Positions 23,791-31,666 of a DNA stretch of 64,000 bases are shown here, piece by piece. Origin of the DNA: Microbacterium sp. VKM Ac-2870 (GTDB lineage Bacteria > Actinomycetota > Actinomycetes > Actinomycetales > Microbacteriaceae). Every line of letters begins with the position of its first letter. Position 1 is the first letter of the stretch. The notes beneath the pieces are model-generated. The model was not told the DNA's origin, searched no databases, and saw only the letters and a list, made by a program, of their open reading frames with translations. Location: contig NZ_JADKSH010000006.1 of the NCBI RefSeq assembly GCF_015350795.1, positions 62,001 to 126,000 of the forward strand. The letters run 5' to 3'. Made by a program: the position numbers and the translations under genes.

Positions 23791-23799
23791 TCGCGGGAC

Positions 23800-24885
23800 T
23801 CACTCGCTGAGTCGGCGGTAGCGCTGCAGGCGCCGCAGGCCTGCGGCATCCGCGCGCTCCGCCGGCACAGACGAGACCGCCGCCAGGCGCGCGTGCGCCG
23901 CCTGCTCATCGAGGTGGATGCCGATCGCTACCAGCTCCCCGGGTGACGGCGGAGAGGGCAACGGTGCGACGTGAATCGCCCCGGCGACCACGTTGACCAC
24001 ATATCCGCGGTCGCTGCGCGTGCCGCGCACCCGCACGCGACCTTTCATCCGGTAGGCGCCCTCCGGAGGCTGCTCGAGCAGGTCGACGAGCGCCGTCGGC
24101 GACACCGGCGCGGCCAGCGCGACCGCGGCGGAACATGCGTGTTCATGCGAATGGTGGCCGTGGCCGGGTCGGTGTTCCGGCGTCGGGTCGACGTCGTGGC
24201 GGAGCAGCTGTGCGATCGGCAGTTCGTCGGCAGGATCGTCGTGGTCGGCGACGTCGAAGACAAGCCTCGGATCGACCGCGCCGGCGCGAGCGGCGACGAT
24301 CTGCGCTCTACGGTTGCGTGCGCGCACGCGATCGGTGATCCGCTCGAGGGTGCTCGCGCGTTCACGGGGAGCGAGCAGATCGGTCTTGCCGATCACGACG
24401 AGCGAAGCAGCCGCGTATCGCGGTGGCGGTTCGTCGTGGGAATCGATGGTGGTGAAGTGGTTCACCGCATCGATCACCTCGATGACGCCGCCGGGACGGA
24501 CGCGTTCCACTCCGCTGAAGCGGATGAGGCGAGCGAGCACGGTCGGCTCGGCGAACCCGCTGGCTTCGACGATGATCGCGTCGAGCCGCAGGCGGGGGTC
24601 GGCGAGCCGGGCGAGCGCGTCATCGAGCCCACCTGCGTCGGGCAGGCAGCACACGCACCCACCGGAGATCGCGGAGGCTTCGTCGACCTGCCCGGTGACG
24701 AGGCCCGCGTCGACGTTGAGGGCGCCGAAGTCGTTCACGACCACCCCGATGCGCGCTCCCGGTGCGCGCAGGAGGTGGTTCACGAGGCTTGTCTTTCCCG
24801 CCCCGAGGTGCCCGGTGACCGCGATGACCGGCACGCGGGATGCCGCGGCGTGCGGCGGTGATGATTCGTCCTGGCGCTGCGACAT
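23800..24885 (-). CDS. CobW/COG0523 family GTP-binding metallochaperone
   Basis: 361 residues. Walker A GHLGAGKTS (25-33), the family's metal-binding GGCVCCLPD (CxCC), and GTPase elements including GKTDLL define a G3E GTPase of the COG0523 subgroup. A His-rich linker (HRPGHGHHSHEHAC) is suited to zinc binding, and a CobW C-terminal domain follows. Members help distribute metal, mainly zinc under starvation. A candidate Zur operator (24920-24934) overlaps its promoter, which supports a zinc role over cobalamin. AACGAGGGT lies upstream of the ATG. Confidence 0.9.
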   Translation of the reverse strand: MSQRQDESSPPHAAASRVPVIAVTGHLGAGKTSLVNHLLRAPGARIGVVVNDFGALNVDAGLVTGQVDEASAISGGCVCCLPDAGGLDDALARLADPRLRLDAIIVEASGFAEPTVLARLIRFSGVERVRPGGVIEVIDAVNHFTTIDSHDEPPPRYAAASLVVIGKTDLLAPRERASTLERITDRVRARNRRAQIVAARAGAVDPRLVFDVADHDDPADELPIAQLLRHDVDPTPEHRPGHGHHSHEHACSAAVALAAPVSPTALVDLLEQPPEGAYRMKGRVRVRGTRSDRGYVVNVVAGAIHVAPLPSPPSPGELVAIGIHLDEQAAHARLAAVSSVPAERADAAGLRRLQRYRRLSE

Positions 24886-24912
24886 GGGTGACCCTCGTTC
24901 CCGACGCCACCC

Positions 24913-24934
24913 ATATTAATGAGAAGAGTTCTCA
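24913..24934 (-). promoter_or_regulatory. candidate Zur box and promoter of the COG0523 GTPase
   Basis: The palindrome TGAGAAGAGTTCTCA (24920-24934) fits the actinobacterial Zur pattern TGnnAAnnnTTnnCA. It lies directly upstream of a minus-strand -10 TAATAT (24913-24918), so a repressor bound here would block RNA polymerase. Zur control of COG0523 genes is established in other bacteria; this site is read by eye. Confidence 0.55.
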
Positions 24935-24962
24935 GCGAAGGATGTCAAGAACGGAGCTGCGG

Positions 24963-26561
24963 CTAGACCCAGCCCTGCATCCAGTTGTGCAAGCGGTAGA
25001 AGTCGTACGGAACCTGCGTCGCCGACCAGAGCGGATACCAGAAGGCCGAGAGGGCGATCACGGCGACGAGGAAGACGATGACGACGCGCTGACCCGCGGT
25101 GCGTCGGTCGGCCATCGCGTGAGCCGCGCCGGCGACGTCGCGCAGGACGAAGGTGAGCGCAAGCAGCAGGAACGGCCAGATCGCGATCGTGTAGAACTGG
25201 AAGACCGTGCGCTCGGGGTAGATGAGCCAGGGCAGCCACGTCGCCGCGATGCCCGTCAGAACCACGGCGTGACGCCAATTGCGTTCGACGGCGAACCGGT
25301 ACACCAGGTAGAGCGCGGCCAGCACCGACGCGTACCAGAGCAGAGGGTTGGGCATGCTGTAGAGCACCTGCAGGCATCCGTTGTCGCCCACGCAGCCGCC
25401 CTGACCGTCAGCCGTGGAGAAGGCATACATCGACGTGGGACGCCAGAGGAACGGCCACGCCCACGCCGCACTCGAGTAGCTGTGCGGAGAGGTCATCCCG
25501 GTCATGGACGTGTAGATCGTCTGGTGGTAGGTCCACAGGCTCTGCAGCGGGAGCGGCACCCACGAGAACAGTCCCGTCGCCGGACTCGCGTCCGCGACGT
25601 GCCGGTCGTAGCCGCCGTCGCTCATCAGCCATCCGCTCCACGAGCCGAGGTAGACGACGAACGCCACCGGCACCAGCAGCACGAACGCGGCGAAGCCTTG
25701 GCGCGCGGCATCCATCGGCCAGAACGTCACGCCGAGGCGTCGACGCTCCAGCGCATCGGTCACGACGAGGTAGATCCCGATCGCGGCGAGCACCCAGACG
25801 CCCGACCACTTGACGGCGGTGGCCGCTCCGGCGGCGGCGCCCGCAGCGATGATCCACGGCCTGTTCCACAGCACGGGCCCCCACGCCGGTGCCGTCTCGC
25901 CGCGCGTGCGCGCCACCACGCCGGCCGCCAGCCGATCGAGGTGTCGCCGTCGATCGAGCAGTGCGAACCAGAACGCCAGCAGCACGAAGAACGCGAGGAA
26001 GATGTCGAGCAGCCCGACTCTGCTCATCACGACGCCGAGGCCGTCGATCGCGAGCAGGAACGAGGCGATCGTGGCGAATACCGTCGAGTCGGACAGCGTC
26101 TTGGCCACGAAGAACAGCAGCAGCACCAGCGCGGTGCCGAACAACGCTGTCATCGCCCGCCAGCCGAACGAGTTGTCCGCTCCGAACAGCCACATCCCGA
26201 CGCCGATCAGGTATTTGCCGAGCGGCGGATGCACCACGAAGCTCGGGTCGGTCGTGAAGATGTTCGTCTCGCCGGCCGCGAAGCGCGAGTCGGCGCTGTT
26301 CGGCCAGCTCGCCGCGTACCCCAGCGTCCACTGGCTCCAGGCATCCTTGACGTAGTACGTCTCGTCGAAGACGAGCGCATGCGGCTGGCCCAGGTTCCAG
26401 AACCGGAGGATGCCGGCGAGCAGCGTCACCAGCAGGGGAGCGAGCCAGCTGTACAGACGCTGCAACCGCGGTTCGGCCCCGACGCGGCCGCGCCACCGGT
26501 CGTACACGGACAGTCGAGTCGGCGGCAGCAGCGGCGGGATCGGCTCGGCGGTGATCGACAC
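24963..26561 (-). CDS. dolichyl-phosphate-mannose-protein mannosyltransferase (PMT family)
   Basis: 532 residues with about eleven membrane segments. LVFDETYYVKDAW carries the catalytic Asp-Glu pair in the first extracytoplasmic loop of GT39/PMT enzymes, and TTDPSFVVHPPLGKYLIG is the conserved PMT segment. The bacterial enzyme transfers mannose from polyprenyl-phosphate-mannose to Ser/Thr of Sec-exported proteins. The GTG start has TAGGCT upstream on the minus strand, overlapping the divergent rsmI promoter. Actinobacterial synteny with rsmI is common, from memory. It ends about 78 bp before the GTPase gene on the same strand. Confidence 0.92.
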   Translation of the reverse strand: MSITAEPIPPLLPPTRLSVYDRWRGRVGAEPRLQRLYSWLAPLLVTLLAGILRFWNLGQPHALVFDETYYVKDAWSQWTLGYAASWPNSADSRFAAGETNIFTTDPSFVVHPPLGKYLIGVGMWLFGADNSFGWRAMTALFGTALVLLLFFVAKTLSDSTVFATIASFLLAIDGLGVVMSRVGLLDIFLAFFVLLAFWFALLDRRRHLDRLAAGVVARTRGETAPAWGPVLWNRPWIIAAGAAAGAATAVKWSGVWVLAAIGIYLVVTDALERRRLGVTFWPMDAARQGFAAFVLLVPVAFVVYLGSWSGWLMSDGGYDRHVADASPATGLFSWVPLPLQSLWTYHQTIYTSMTGMTSPHSYSSAAWAWPFLWRPTSMYAFSTADGQGGCVGDNGCLQVLYSMPNPLLWYASVLAALYLVYRFAVERNWRHAVVLTGIAATWLPWLIYPERTVFQFYTIAIWPFLLLALTFVLRDVAGAAHAMADRRTAGQRVVIVFLVAVIALSAFWYPLWSATQVPYDFYRLHNWMQGWV

Positions 26562-26568
26562 GGCCCCC

Positions 26569-26578
26569 AGCCTAAGCT
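26569..26578. promoter_or_regulatory. overlapping divergent -10 elements, PMT gene / rsmI
   Basis: The ten bases AGCCTAAGCT contain a plus-strand TAAGCT (26573-26578), 6 nt before the rsmI GTG. They also contain a minus-strand TAGGCT (26574 to 26569), 7 nt before the PMT-gene GTG. The two -10 elements share the central TA, and the start codons are only 24 nt apart, so both transcripts are probably leaderless and only one polymerase can bind at a time. Confidence 0.6.
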
Positions 26579-26584
26579 GAAGCA

Positions 26585-27400
26585 GTGATCATCCTCGGCG
26601 CGACGCCCATCGGCAACCTGGGCGACGCGTCCGCGCGGCTGATCGCGGCACTCGAGCAGGCGACCGTCATCGCCGCCGAAGACACGCGCACCGCGCAGCG
26701 GCTGCTGCAGGCGCTGCACATCGCCAATCGTCCCCGCCTGATCGCGCTGCACGATCACAACGAGAAGCAGCGCGCCGCCGAACTCGTCGCCCGCGCGCGC
26801 GAAGAAGACCTGCTGGTCCTCAGCGATGCGGGCATGCCGACTGTCAGTGACCCCGGCTTCGCTCTGGTCGCGGAGGCGGTCGCGCAGGGGGTGACCGTCA
26901 CGGCGCTTCCCGGTCCGAGCGCGGTCGTGACGGCGCTCGCCGTCGCGGGACTTCCCACCGACCGCTTCACCTTCGAGGGATTCCTGCCGCGAAAGGCGGG
27001 AGAGCGGGCCCGCGCGCTCTCTCTGCTGGCGACCGAGCCCCGCACGATGGTGTTCTTCGAGGCTCCGTCGCGTCTGGCTGAGACGCTCGAGGCGATGGCT
27101 GCTGCATTCGGCGCCGAGCGCCCCGCGGCGGTGTGTCGCGAGCTGACCAAATTGCACGAGGAAGTCGTCCGCGATGGTGTCGGCGCGCTCGCCGCCTGGG
27201 CGGCGGGTGGCGTGCGCGGAGAGATCGTCGTGGTCGTCGGGGGAGCGGCCGCCCGCGAGGTGTCGGCCGACGACGCCGTCGCGCAGGTGCAGGCGCTCGT
27301 GGCCGGCGGCATCCGCCTGAAGGATGCCGCCGCCGAAGTGGCTGCGGCGACCGGGCTGTCCAGCCGCGACCTGTATCAGGCCGTGCTCGCCGCGCGTTGA
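26585..27400 (+). CDS. rsmI: 16S rRNA (cytidine(1402)-2'-O)-methyltransferase
   Basis: 271 residues, usual for RsmI. A tetrapyrrole-methylase fold with the N-terminal GATPIGNLGD motif and DTRTAQRLL, SDAGMPTVSDPG and PGPSAVVTALAVAG identifies it. It 2'-O-methylates C1402 in the decoding centre of 16S rRNA. The GTG start is only 6 nt downstream of TAAGCT, with no ribosome-binding site, so the mRNA is probably leaderless. metG follows after 71 bp, with its own leaderless-type promoter. Confidence 0.95.
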   Translation: MIILGATPIGNLGDASARLIAALEQATVIAAEDTRTAQRLLQALHIANRPRLIALHDHNEKQRAAELVARAREEDLLVLSDAGMPTVSDPGFALVAEAVAQGVTVTALPGPSAVVTALAVAGLPTDRFTFEGFLPRKAGERARALSLLATEPRTMVFFEAPSRLAETLEAMAAAFGAERPAAVCRELTKLHEEVVRDGVGALAAWAAGGVRGEIVVVVGGAAAREVSADDAVAQVQALVAGGIRLKDAAAEVAAATGLSSRDLYQAVLAAR

Positions 27401-27471
27401 ACCCTCGCGTCGTCACGTGCGGCGCCGTCACACGCGGAGGCGGTGGTGATGGCCCCAACTAGAATCGACGG

Positions 27472-29034
27472 GTGACATCTGGCCAGTCTTTCTACATCAC
27501 GACGCCGATCTATTACCCGAGCGATTTGCCGCACATCGGACACGGGTACACCACGGTCGCCGTCGACACCCTCGCGCGCTGGCATCGGCAGGCCGGAGAT
27601 GACACCTGGATGCTCACCGGCACCGACGAGCACGGGCAGAAGATGCTGCGCGCCGCCGCGGCCAACGGCGTGACGCCGCAGGAGTGGGTCGACAAGCTCG
27701 TGACCGAGTCGTGGTTCCCGCTGCTGAAGACCCTCGACGTCGCCAACGACGACTTCATCCGCACGACGCAGCCGCGCCACGAGGAGCGCGTGCAGCAGTT
27801 CGTGAAGGCGCTCTACGAACGCGGCTACATCTACGCGGGGGAGTACGAGGCCCTCTACTGCGTCGGGTGCGAGGAGTTCAAGCCCGAGGCCGAGATCGTC
27901 GATGGCACCGGGGCGTTCGAGGGGCTCAAGGTCTGCGCCATCCACTCCAAGCCGCTGGAGCTGCTGCAGGAGAAGAACTACTTCTTCAAGCTCAGCGAGT
28001 TCCAGGACAAGCTGCTCGATCTCTACAAGACCGAGCCCGACTTCGTGCGCCCCGAGTCGGCCCGCAATGAGGTCATCTCGTTCGTGCGCAGCGGCCTCAA
28101 GGATCTCTCGATCTCGCGTTCGGCGTTCGACTGGGGTATCACCGTGCCGTGGGACCCATCGCATGTCATCTACGTGTGGGTCGACGCGCTGCTCAACTAC
28201 GCGACGGCGGTCGGGTACGGCACCGATCCCGCGCAGTTCGAGCGCCGCTGGCCGGCCTACCACGTGGTCGGCAAGGACATCCTGCGCTTCCACGCGGTGA
28301 TCTGGCCGGCGATGCTGATGGCTGCCGGTCTCGACGTGCCGCGAGGCGTGTTCGCGCACGGCTGGCTGCTCGTGGGTGGCGAGAAGATGAGCAAGTCGAA
28401 GCTCACCGGCATCGCTCCGACGGAGATCACCGACGTGTTCGGCTCGGATGCCTACCGGTTCTACTTCCTGTCGGCGATCGCGTTCGGCCAAGACGGCTCG
28501 TTCTCGTGGGAGGACCTGTCGGCGCGTTATCAGGCAGAGCTGGCCAACGGGTTCGGCAACCTCGCGTCGCGGACGACCGCGATGATCGAGAAGTACTTCG
28601 AGGGCGTCGTGCCGCCGCCGGCCGCGTACACGGAGAGCGATCTCGGCATCCAGAAGATCGTGGCGGATGCCGCGGTGGCTGCCGACGCCGCGATCGAGCG
28701 GTTCCGGCCAGACGAGGCGATCGCCGCGATCTGGACGATCGTCGATGCGCTCAACGGCTACATCACCGAGAACGCCCCGTGGGCTCTCGCGAAGGACGAC
28801 GCGCAGCGGGGCCGCCTCGGGACGGTGCTGTACACGGCCGCCGAGGGGCTGCGTGCGCTCGCCGTGCTGCTGAGTCCGGTGATGCCGGTGGCGACCGAGA
28901 AACTGTGGGTCGCGCTCGGTCACGCCGGGCGTCTGCAGGACCAGCCGCTGCGCGAGGCCGGGAGCTGGGGCGTGCTCGTTCCCGGTTCGAGCGTGAACGG
29001 GTTGGCTCCGCTGTTCCCGCGGATCGAGCAGTAG
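27472..29034 (+). CDS. metG: methionyl-tRNA synthetase
   Basis: 520 residues, the short form without the C-terminal tRNA-binding dimer domain. Class I signatures are HIGH in PHIGHGY (about 21-27) and KMSKS in GEKMSKSKL. The connective domain has CVGCEEF with one CxxC-type pair. The anticodon-binding domain ends the protein (VMPVATEKLWVALG). It attaches methionine to initiator and elongator tRNA-Met. GTG 27472 lies 6 nt after TAGAAT (27460-27465), a strong leaderless-type -10. It is followed by tatD across a repeat-bearing spacer. Confidence 0.96.
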   Translation: MTSGQSFYITTPIYYPSDLPHIGHGYTTVAVDTLARWHRQAGDDTWMLTGTDEHGQKMLRAAAANGVTPQEWVDKLVTESWFPLLKTLDVANDDFIRTTQPRHEERVQQFVKALYERGYIYAGEYEALYCVGCEEFKPEAEIVDGTGAFEGLKVCAIHSKPLELLQEKNYFFKLSEFQDKLLDLYKTEPDFVRPESARNEVISFVRSGLKDLSISRSAFDWGITVPWDPSHVIYVWVDALLNYATAVGYGTDPAQFERRWPAYHVVGKDILRFHAVIWPAMLMAAGLDVPRGVFAHGWLLVGGEKMSKSKLTGIAPTEITDVFGSDAYRFYFLSAIAFGQDGSFSWEDLSARYQAELANGFGNLASRTTAMIEKYFEGVVPPPAAYTESDLGIQKIVADAAVAADAAIERFRPDEAIAAIWTIVDALNGYITENAPWALAKDDAQRGRLGTVLYTAAEGLRALAVLLSPVMPVATEKLWVALGHAGRLQDQPLREAGSWGVLVPGSSVNGLAPLFPRIEQ

Positions 29035-29056
29035 GCGGTCGATTCGGTGGCCAGTG

Positions 29057-29094
29057 CCGGTCGTTGAACGGCGAGCGAAGCGAGGAGTCGAAAC
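29057..29094 (+). repeat. intergenic palindromic repeat, copy 1
   Basis: The spacer between metG and tatD contains a segment running from GGTCGTTGAACGGCGAGCG to AAGCGAGGAGTCGAAAC, with imperfect internal symmetry. A shorter version of the same sequence in the opposite orientation lies inside hemG (37493-37522). Elements of this look (GGTCGTTGAGCG…CGAGTCGAAAC) are, from memory, a dispersed intergenic repeat in Microbacterium genomes. Confidence 0.55.
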
Positions 29095-29097
29095 GTC

Positions 29098-29976
29098 ATG
29101 ACCGACCCGTCGACGTACGTGCGCGTGCGCGAGAAGAGCGCGCGCGACGTGTCGTATCCGCCGGCACCGGATCCGCTACCGGTGGCGGTGTACGACAACC
29201 ACACCCACCTGGAGATCGAGGACGGCGAGGGTCTTCCGCTCGAGGAGCAGATGCGCCGCGCTGCCGAGGCGAATGTGATCGGCGCCGTGCAGGCCGGTGG
29301 TGACATCGAATCGAGCAGATGGTCGGCGTGGGCGGCGGCCACTCATCCGCGTGTGCTTGCCGCGGTTGCGATCCACCCGAACGAGGCTCCTGTGTACGCG
29401 GAGCAGGGCATGCTCGCCGAGGCGATCGCCGTGATCGATGAACTGGCCGCGCAGCCGCGCGTGCGGGCGATCGGTGAGACCGGCCTGGACTTCTTCCGCA
29501 CCGACGAGGCCGGACGTCCCGCGCAGTTCGAGAGTTTCGAGGCACATATCGCGTTGGCGAAAAAGCACGCGATTGCGATGCAGATTCATGACCGCGATGC
29601 GCACGACGCCGTGCTCGACACGCTCGAGCGGGTGGGTGCGCCCGAGCGGACCGTGTTCCACTGCTTCTCCGGCGATGCCGACATGGCACGGATCGCGGCC
29701 GATCGCGGGTACTGGCTGAGCTTCGCGGGGAACATCACTTTCAAGAATGCGCAGAACCTGCGTGATGCGCTGGCGGTCACGCCTCGCGAGCGCATTCTCG
29801 TAGAGACGGACGCGCCGTTTCTCACGCCCGCGCCGTTGCGTGGCCGGCCCAACGCGCCGTATCTGGTGCCGGTGACGGTGCGCTTCATGGCGGAGGAGCT
29901 GGGGATCGCGCTGGACGAGCTGTGCGCGCAGCTGGCCGCCAACACGCTCGAGGTGTATGGCGCGTTCGAGGACTGA
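29098..29976 (+). CDS. TatD family metal-dependent hydrolase
   Basis: 292 residues. The TIM-barrel amidohydrolase motifs of TatD nucleases are present: HTHLE (metal ligands), GETGLDFF, IHDRDAHD, HCFSGD and ETDAPFLTP. The family includes 3'-5' exonucleases acting on DNA and RNA. The first 35 or so residues (TDPSTYVRVREKSARDVSYPPAPDPL) form an extension seen in actinobacterial members. It follows metG after 63 bp, the common MetG-TatD-KsgA-IspE order of actinobacteria being broken here, since rsmA and ispE lie about 15-20 kb further on. Confidence 0.92.
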   Translation: MTDPSTYVRVREKSARDVSYPPAPDPLPVAVYDNHTHLEIEDGEGLPLEEQMRRAAEANVIGAVQAGGDIESSRWSAWAAATHPRVLAAVAIHPNEAPVYAEQGMLAEAIAVIDELAAQPRVRAIGETGLDFFRTDEAGRPAQFESFEAHIALAKKHAIAMQIHDRDAHDAVLDTLERVGAPERTVFHCFSGDADMARIAADRGYWLSFAGNITFKNAQNLRDALAVTPRERILVETDAPFLTPAPLRGRPNAPYLVPVTVRFMAEELGIALDELCAQLAANTLEVYGAFED

Positions 29977-30059
29977 TCGCTTTCTGCTCTTTCTGGGTAT
30001 CCCTCGCACCGCTCACGCGGCGTGCATGAGACTTCGTGTCGCTTCAATCCGCGTTCCGC

Positions 30060-31604
30060 TCACGCGGCCGGCAGCAACCTTCGCGGGGGCGGGCGCAGAT
30101 CGCCCCAGGCGTAACGGAGCGCCAGGCGGGGTCGCAGCGGCGTCGGCGGACCGCCGTCGGGAGGATGCAGCTCGAAGTCGCTGCGGCCGTCGCGCGTCAC
30201 ACGCCAACCGCCGTGGTGAAGCTGCATGTGGTGGAACCGGCAGAGCAGGATGCCGCGGTCGAGATCCGTACGGCCTTCGTCGCGCTGCCACTGATCGATG
30301 TGATGCGCTTCGCAGTACGAAGGTGGTCGGTCGCAGCCGTGCCAGCGGCATCCGCCGTCGCGGATCGCCAGCGCGATGCGCTGCCGCGGCGTGAACAGCC
30401 GCGATTCGCGACCCACATCGAGGGGACCGCCGCCCGTGTCGAGGGTGCAGGGCACACCGCCCGTATCGCAGGCGTGTTGCGCGACGAGCCACGCGGGCAG
30501 AGCGGCGTGTCCGTCCTCGATGACGCCCACCGCGGGTCGTTCGTCGTCGGCGGCGGAGGCCGCGTCTGCGGTGATCACGAGGCGCACGCCGGCCTGCCGC
30601 GTGCCGAACACGGCATCGGCGTCGGCGAGTGTGCCCGCGCGCAGGACGTCGATCATCAGGTCGTAGCACAGCTGATCATTCGTGCGCGGGCCGGCGACGA
30701 GTTCGTCCGCGAGAGCGCGCTCCGCCTCGTCGACGAATCGCGGACCGCCGCGCCGCGGGCGCAGAGCCGCATCGATGATCGACGACACCCACGCGGCCGC
30801 TTCGTCGTCGAAGGTGAACGATCCGCGGCGGAGTCCGTCGTGATCGGTCCACATTCGAAAGCTGCGCGCCTGGAACCGCTCGTCGAATCGCCGCTCCGCA
30901 CCGGCGGGATCGAGTAGATCCCGAATGGTCCGAGCCGCCTGCGCCAGCTCCTCGACCGTACGATGTGGTGCCTCATCGCGCAGCCGACATGCCGCAGCTG
31001 CCCACGCAGCGGCGATGGCCGCGGTCTCGGCATCTGGGCCGCAGGCGGTGTCAGCATCCTGCGCATCGCCCTCGAACTCCGGGCCGACGCGCCGCGGCTG
31101 GCCCAGTCCGCGCAGTATCGCGTCGTGTTGGGCGGAGGTCAAAGTTCCTGCCAACAGCGCATCGGCGAGAGCCGCATGCCAGGGTCGCGGTGCGCAGTCC
31201 TGCTCGCGGCCGGACGCGCCGGTCTCGTCGGGGGAGCTCCCGTCACCGCCCGATGCGTCGGGACGGGCCGCCGTCAGCGTCTCGCCCAACCTGACATGCT
31301 TGGCGGCATCGGCGCGGGTTGCTCCGGTCAGCTCTTGGATGAAGGAAAGCGGGGAACGGTGCCCGCGCGTCTGCGCGAGTCCGCCGTGGCCGTGTTCTCG
31401 CGTCGACCGTGACGCGACAACTCCCGCGCCGGCGATCCGCAACGACTCGCCGCCACGCACGAGCGCGGACGCACATGCGATGAGCGACACCACCGCGGCG
31501 TCGCTCAAGCTCGCGACGGAGGCGGGGATCTCCGCGGCATCCACATCGCCGACGAGCGTCTGCAGCGTGTCGATCGCTGCGCGCAAGTCGGTGAAAGTGG
31601 ACAT
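30060..31604 (-). CDS. DUF222/HNH endonuclease domain protein
   Basis: 514 residues. A long helical DUF222 region (about 30-330) precedes a C-terminal HNH module: CRWHGC, CEAHHID and ILLCRFHH. The position usually held by Asn in the middle of the HNH motif reads Arg (LDRGILLC), so nuclease activity is uncertain. Such 13E12-type proteins are multicopy and variable in actinobacteria; their role is unknown. A LexA-like site (31633-31648) lies 29 bp upstream of the ATG. The 3' end has a 13-bp direct repeat (CCGCTCACGCGGC at 30009 and 30056). Confidence 0.85.
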   Translation of the reverse strand: MSTFTDLRAAIDTLQTLVGDVDAAEIPASVASLSDAAVVSLIACASALVRGGESLRIAGAGVVASRSTREHGHGGLAQTRGHRSPLSFIQELTGATRADAAKHVRLGETLTAARPDASGGDGSSPDETGASGREQDCAPRPWHAALADALLAGTLTSAQHDAILRGLGQPRRVGPEFEGDAQDADTACGPDAETAAIAAAWAAAACRLRDEAPHRTVEELAQAARTIRDLLDPAGAERRFDERFQARSFRMWTDHDGLRRGSFTFDDEAAAWVSSIIDAALRPRRGGPRFVDEAERALADELVAGPRTNDQLCYDLMIDVLRAGTLADADAVFGTRQAGVRLVITADAASAADDERPAVGVIEDGHAALPAWLVAQHACDTGGVPCTLDTGGGPLDVGRESRLFTPRQRIALAIRDGGCRWHGCDRPPSYCEAHHIDQWQRDEGRTDLDRGILLCRFHHMQLHHGGWRVTRDGRSDFELHPPDGGPPTPLRPRLALRYAWGDLRPPPRRLLPAA

Positions 31605-31632
31605 GCTTCATTTTCTCGCCCACCTCCGAAAT

Positions 31633-31648
31633 TCGAACAAAGATACGA
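31633..31648 (-). promoter_or_regulatory. candidate LexA (SOS) box of the DUF222/HNH gene
   Basis: TCGAACAAAGATACGA has one perfect half-site (TCGAAC) and one 4/6 half-site (ATACGA for GTTCGA) at the right 4-nt spacing for the Gram-positive LexA box. It overlaps a possible minus-strand -10 (TATCTT). SOS control of DUF222/13E12 genes is known in mycobacteria; here it is inference. Confidence 0.4.
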
Positions 31649-31666
31649 TCAGTGCGATTGCCCAGC

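Noticed and set aside
23797..23813. GACTCA/TGAGTC hairpin between convergent genes as a terminator
   Set aside because: Only 6 bp and overlapping the GTPase stop; noted in the gene entry but too weak for its own call.
30009..30068. 13-bp direct repeat at the end of the HNH gene
   Set aside because: Only two copies, short and GC-rich; no sign of an att site or insertion.
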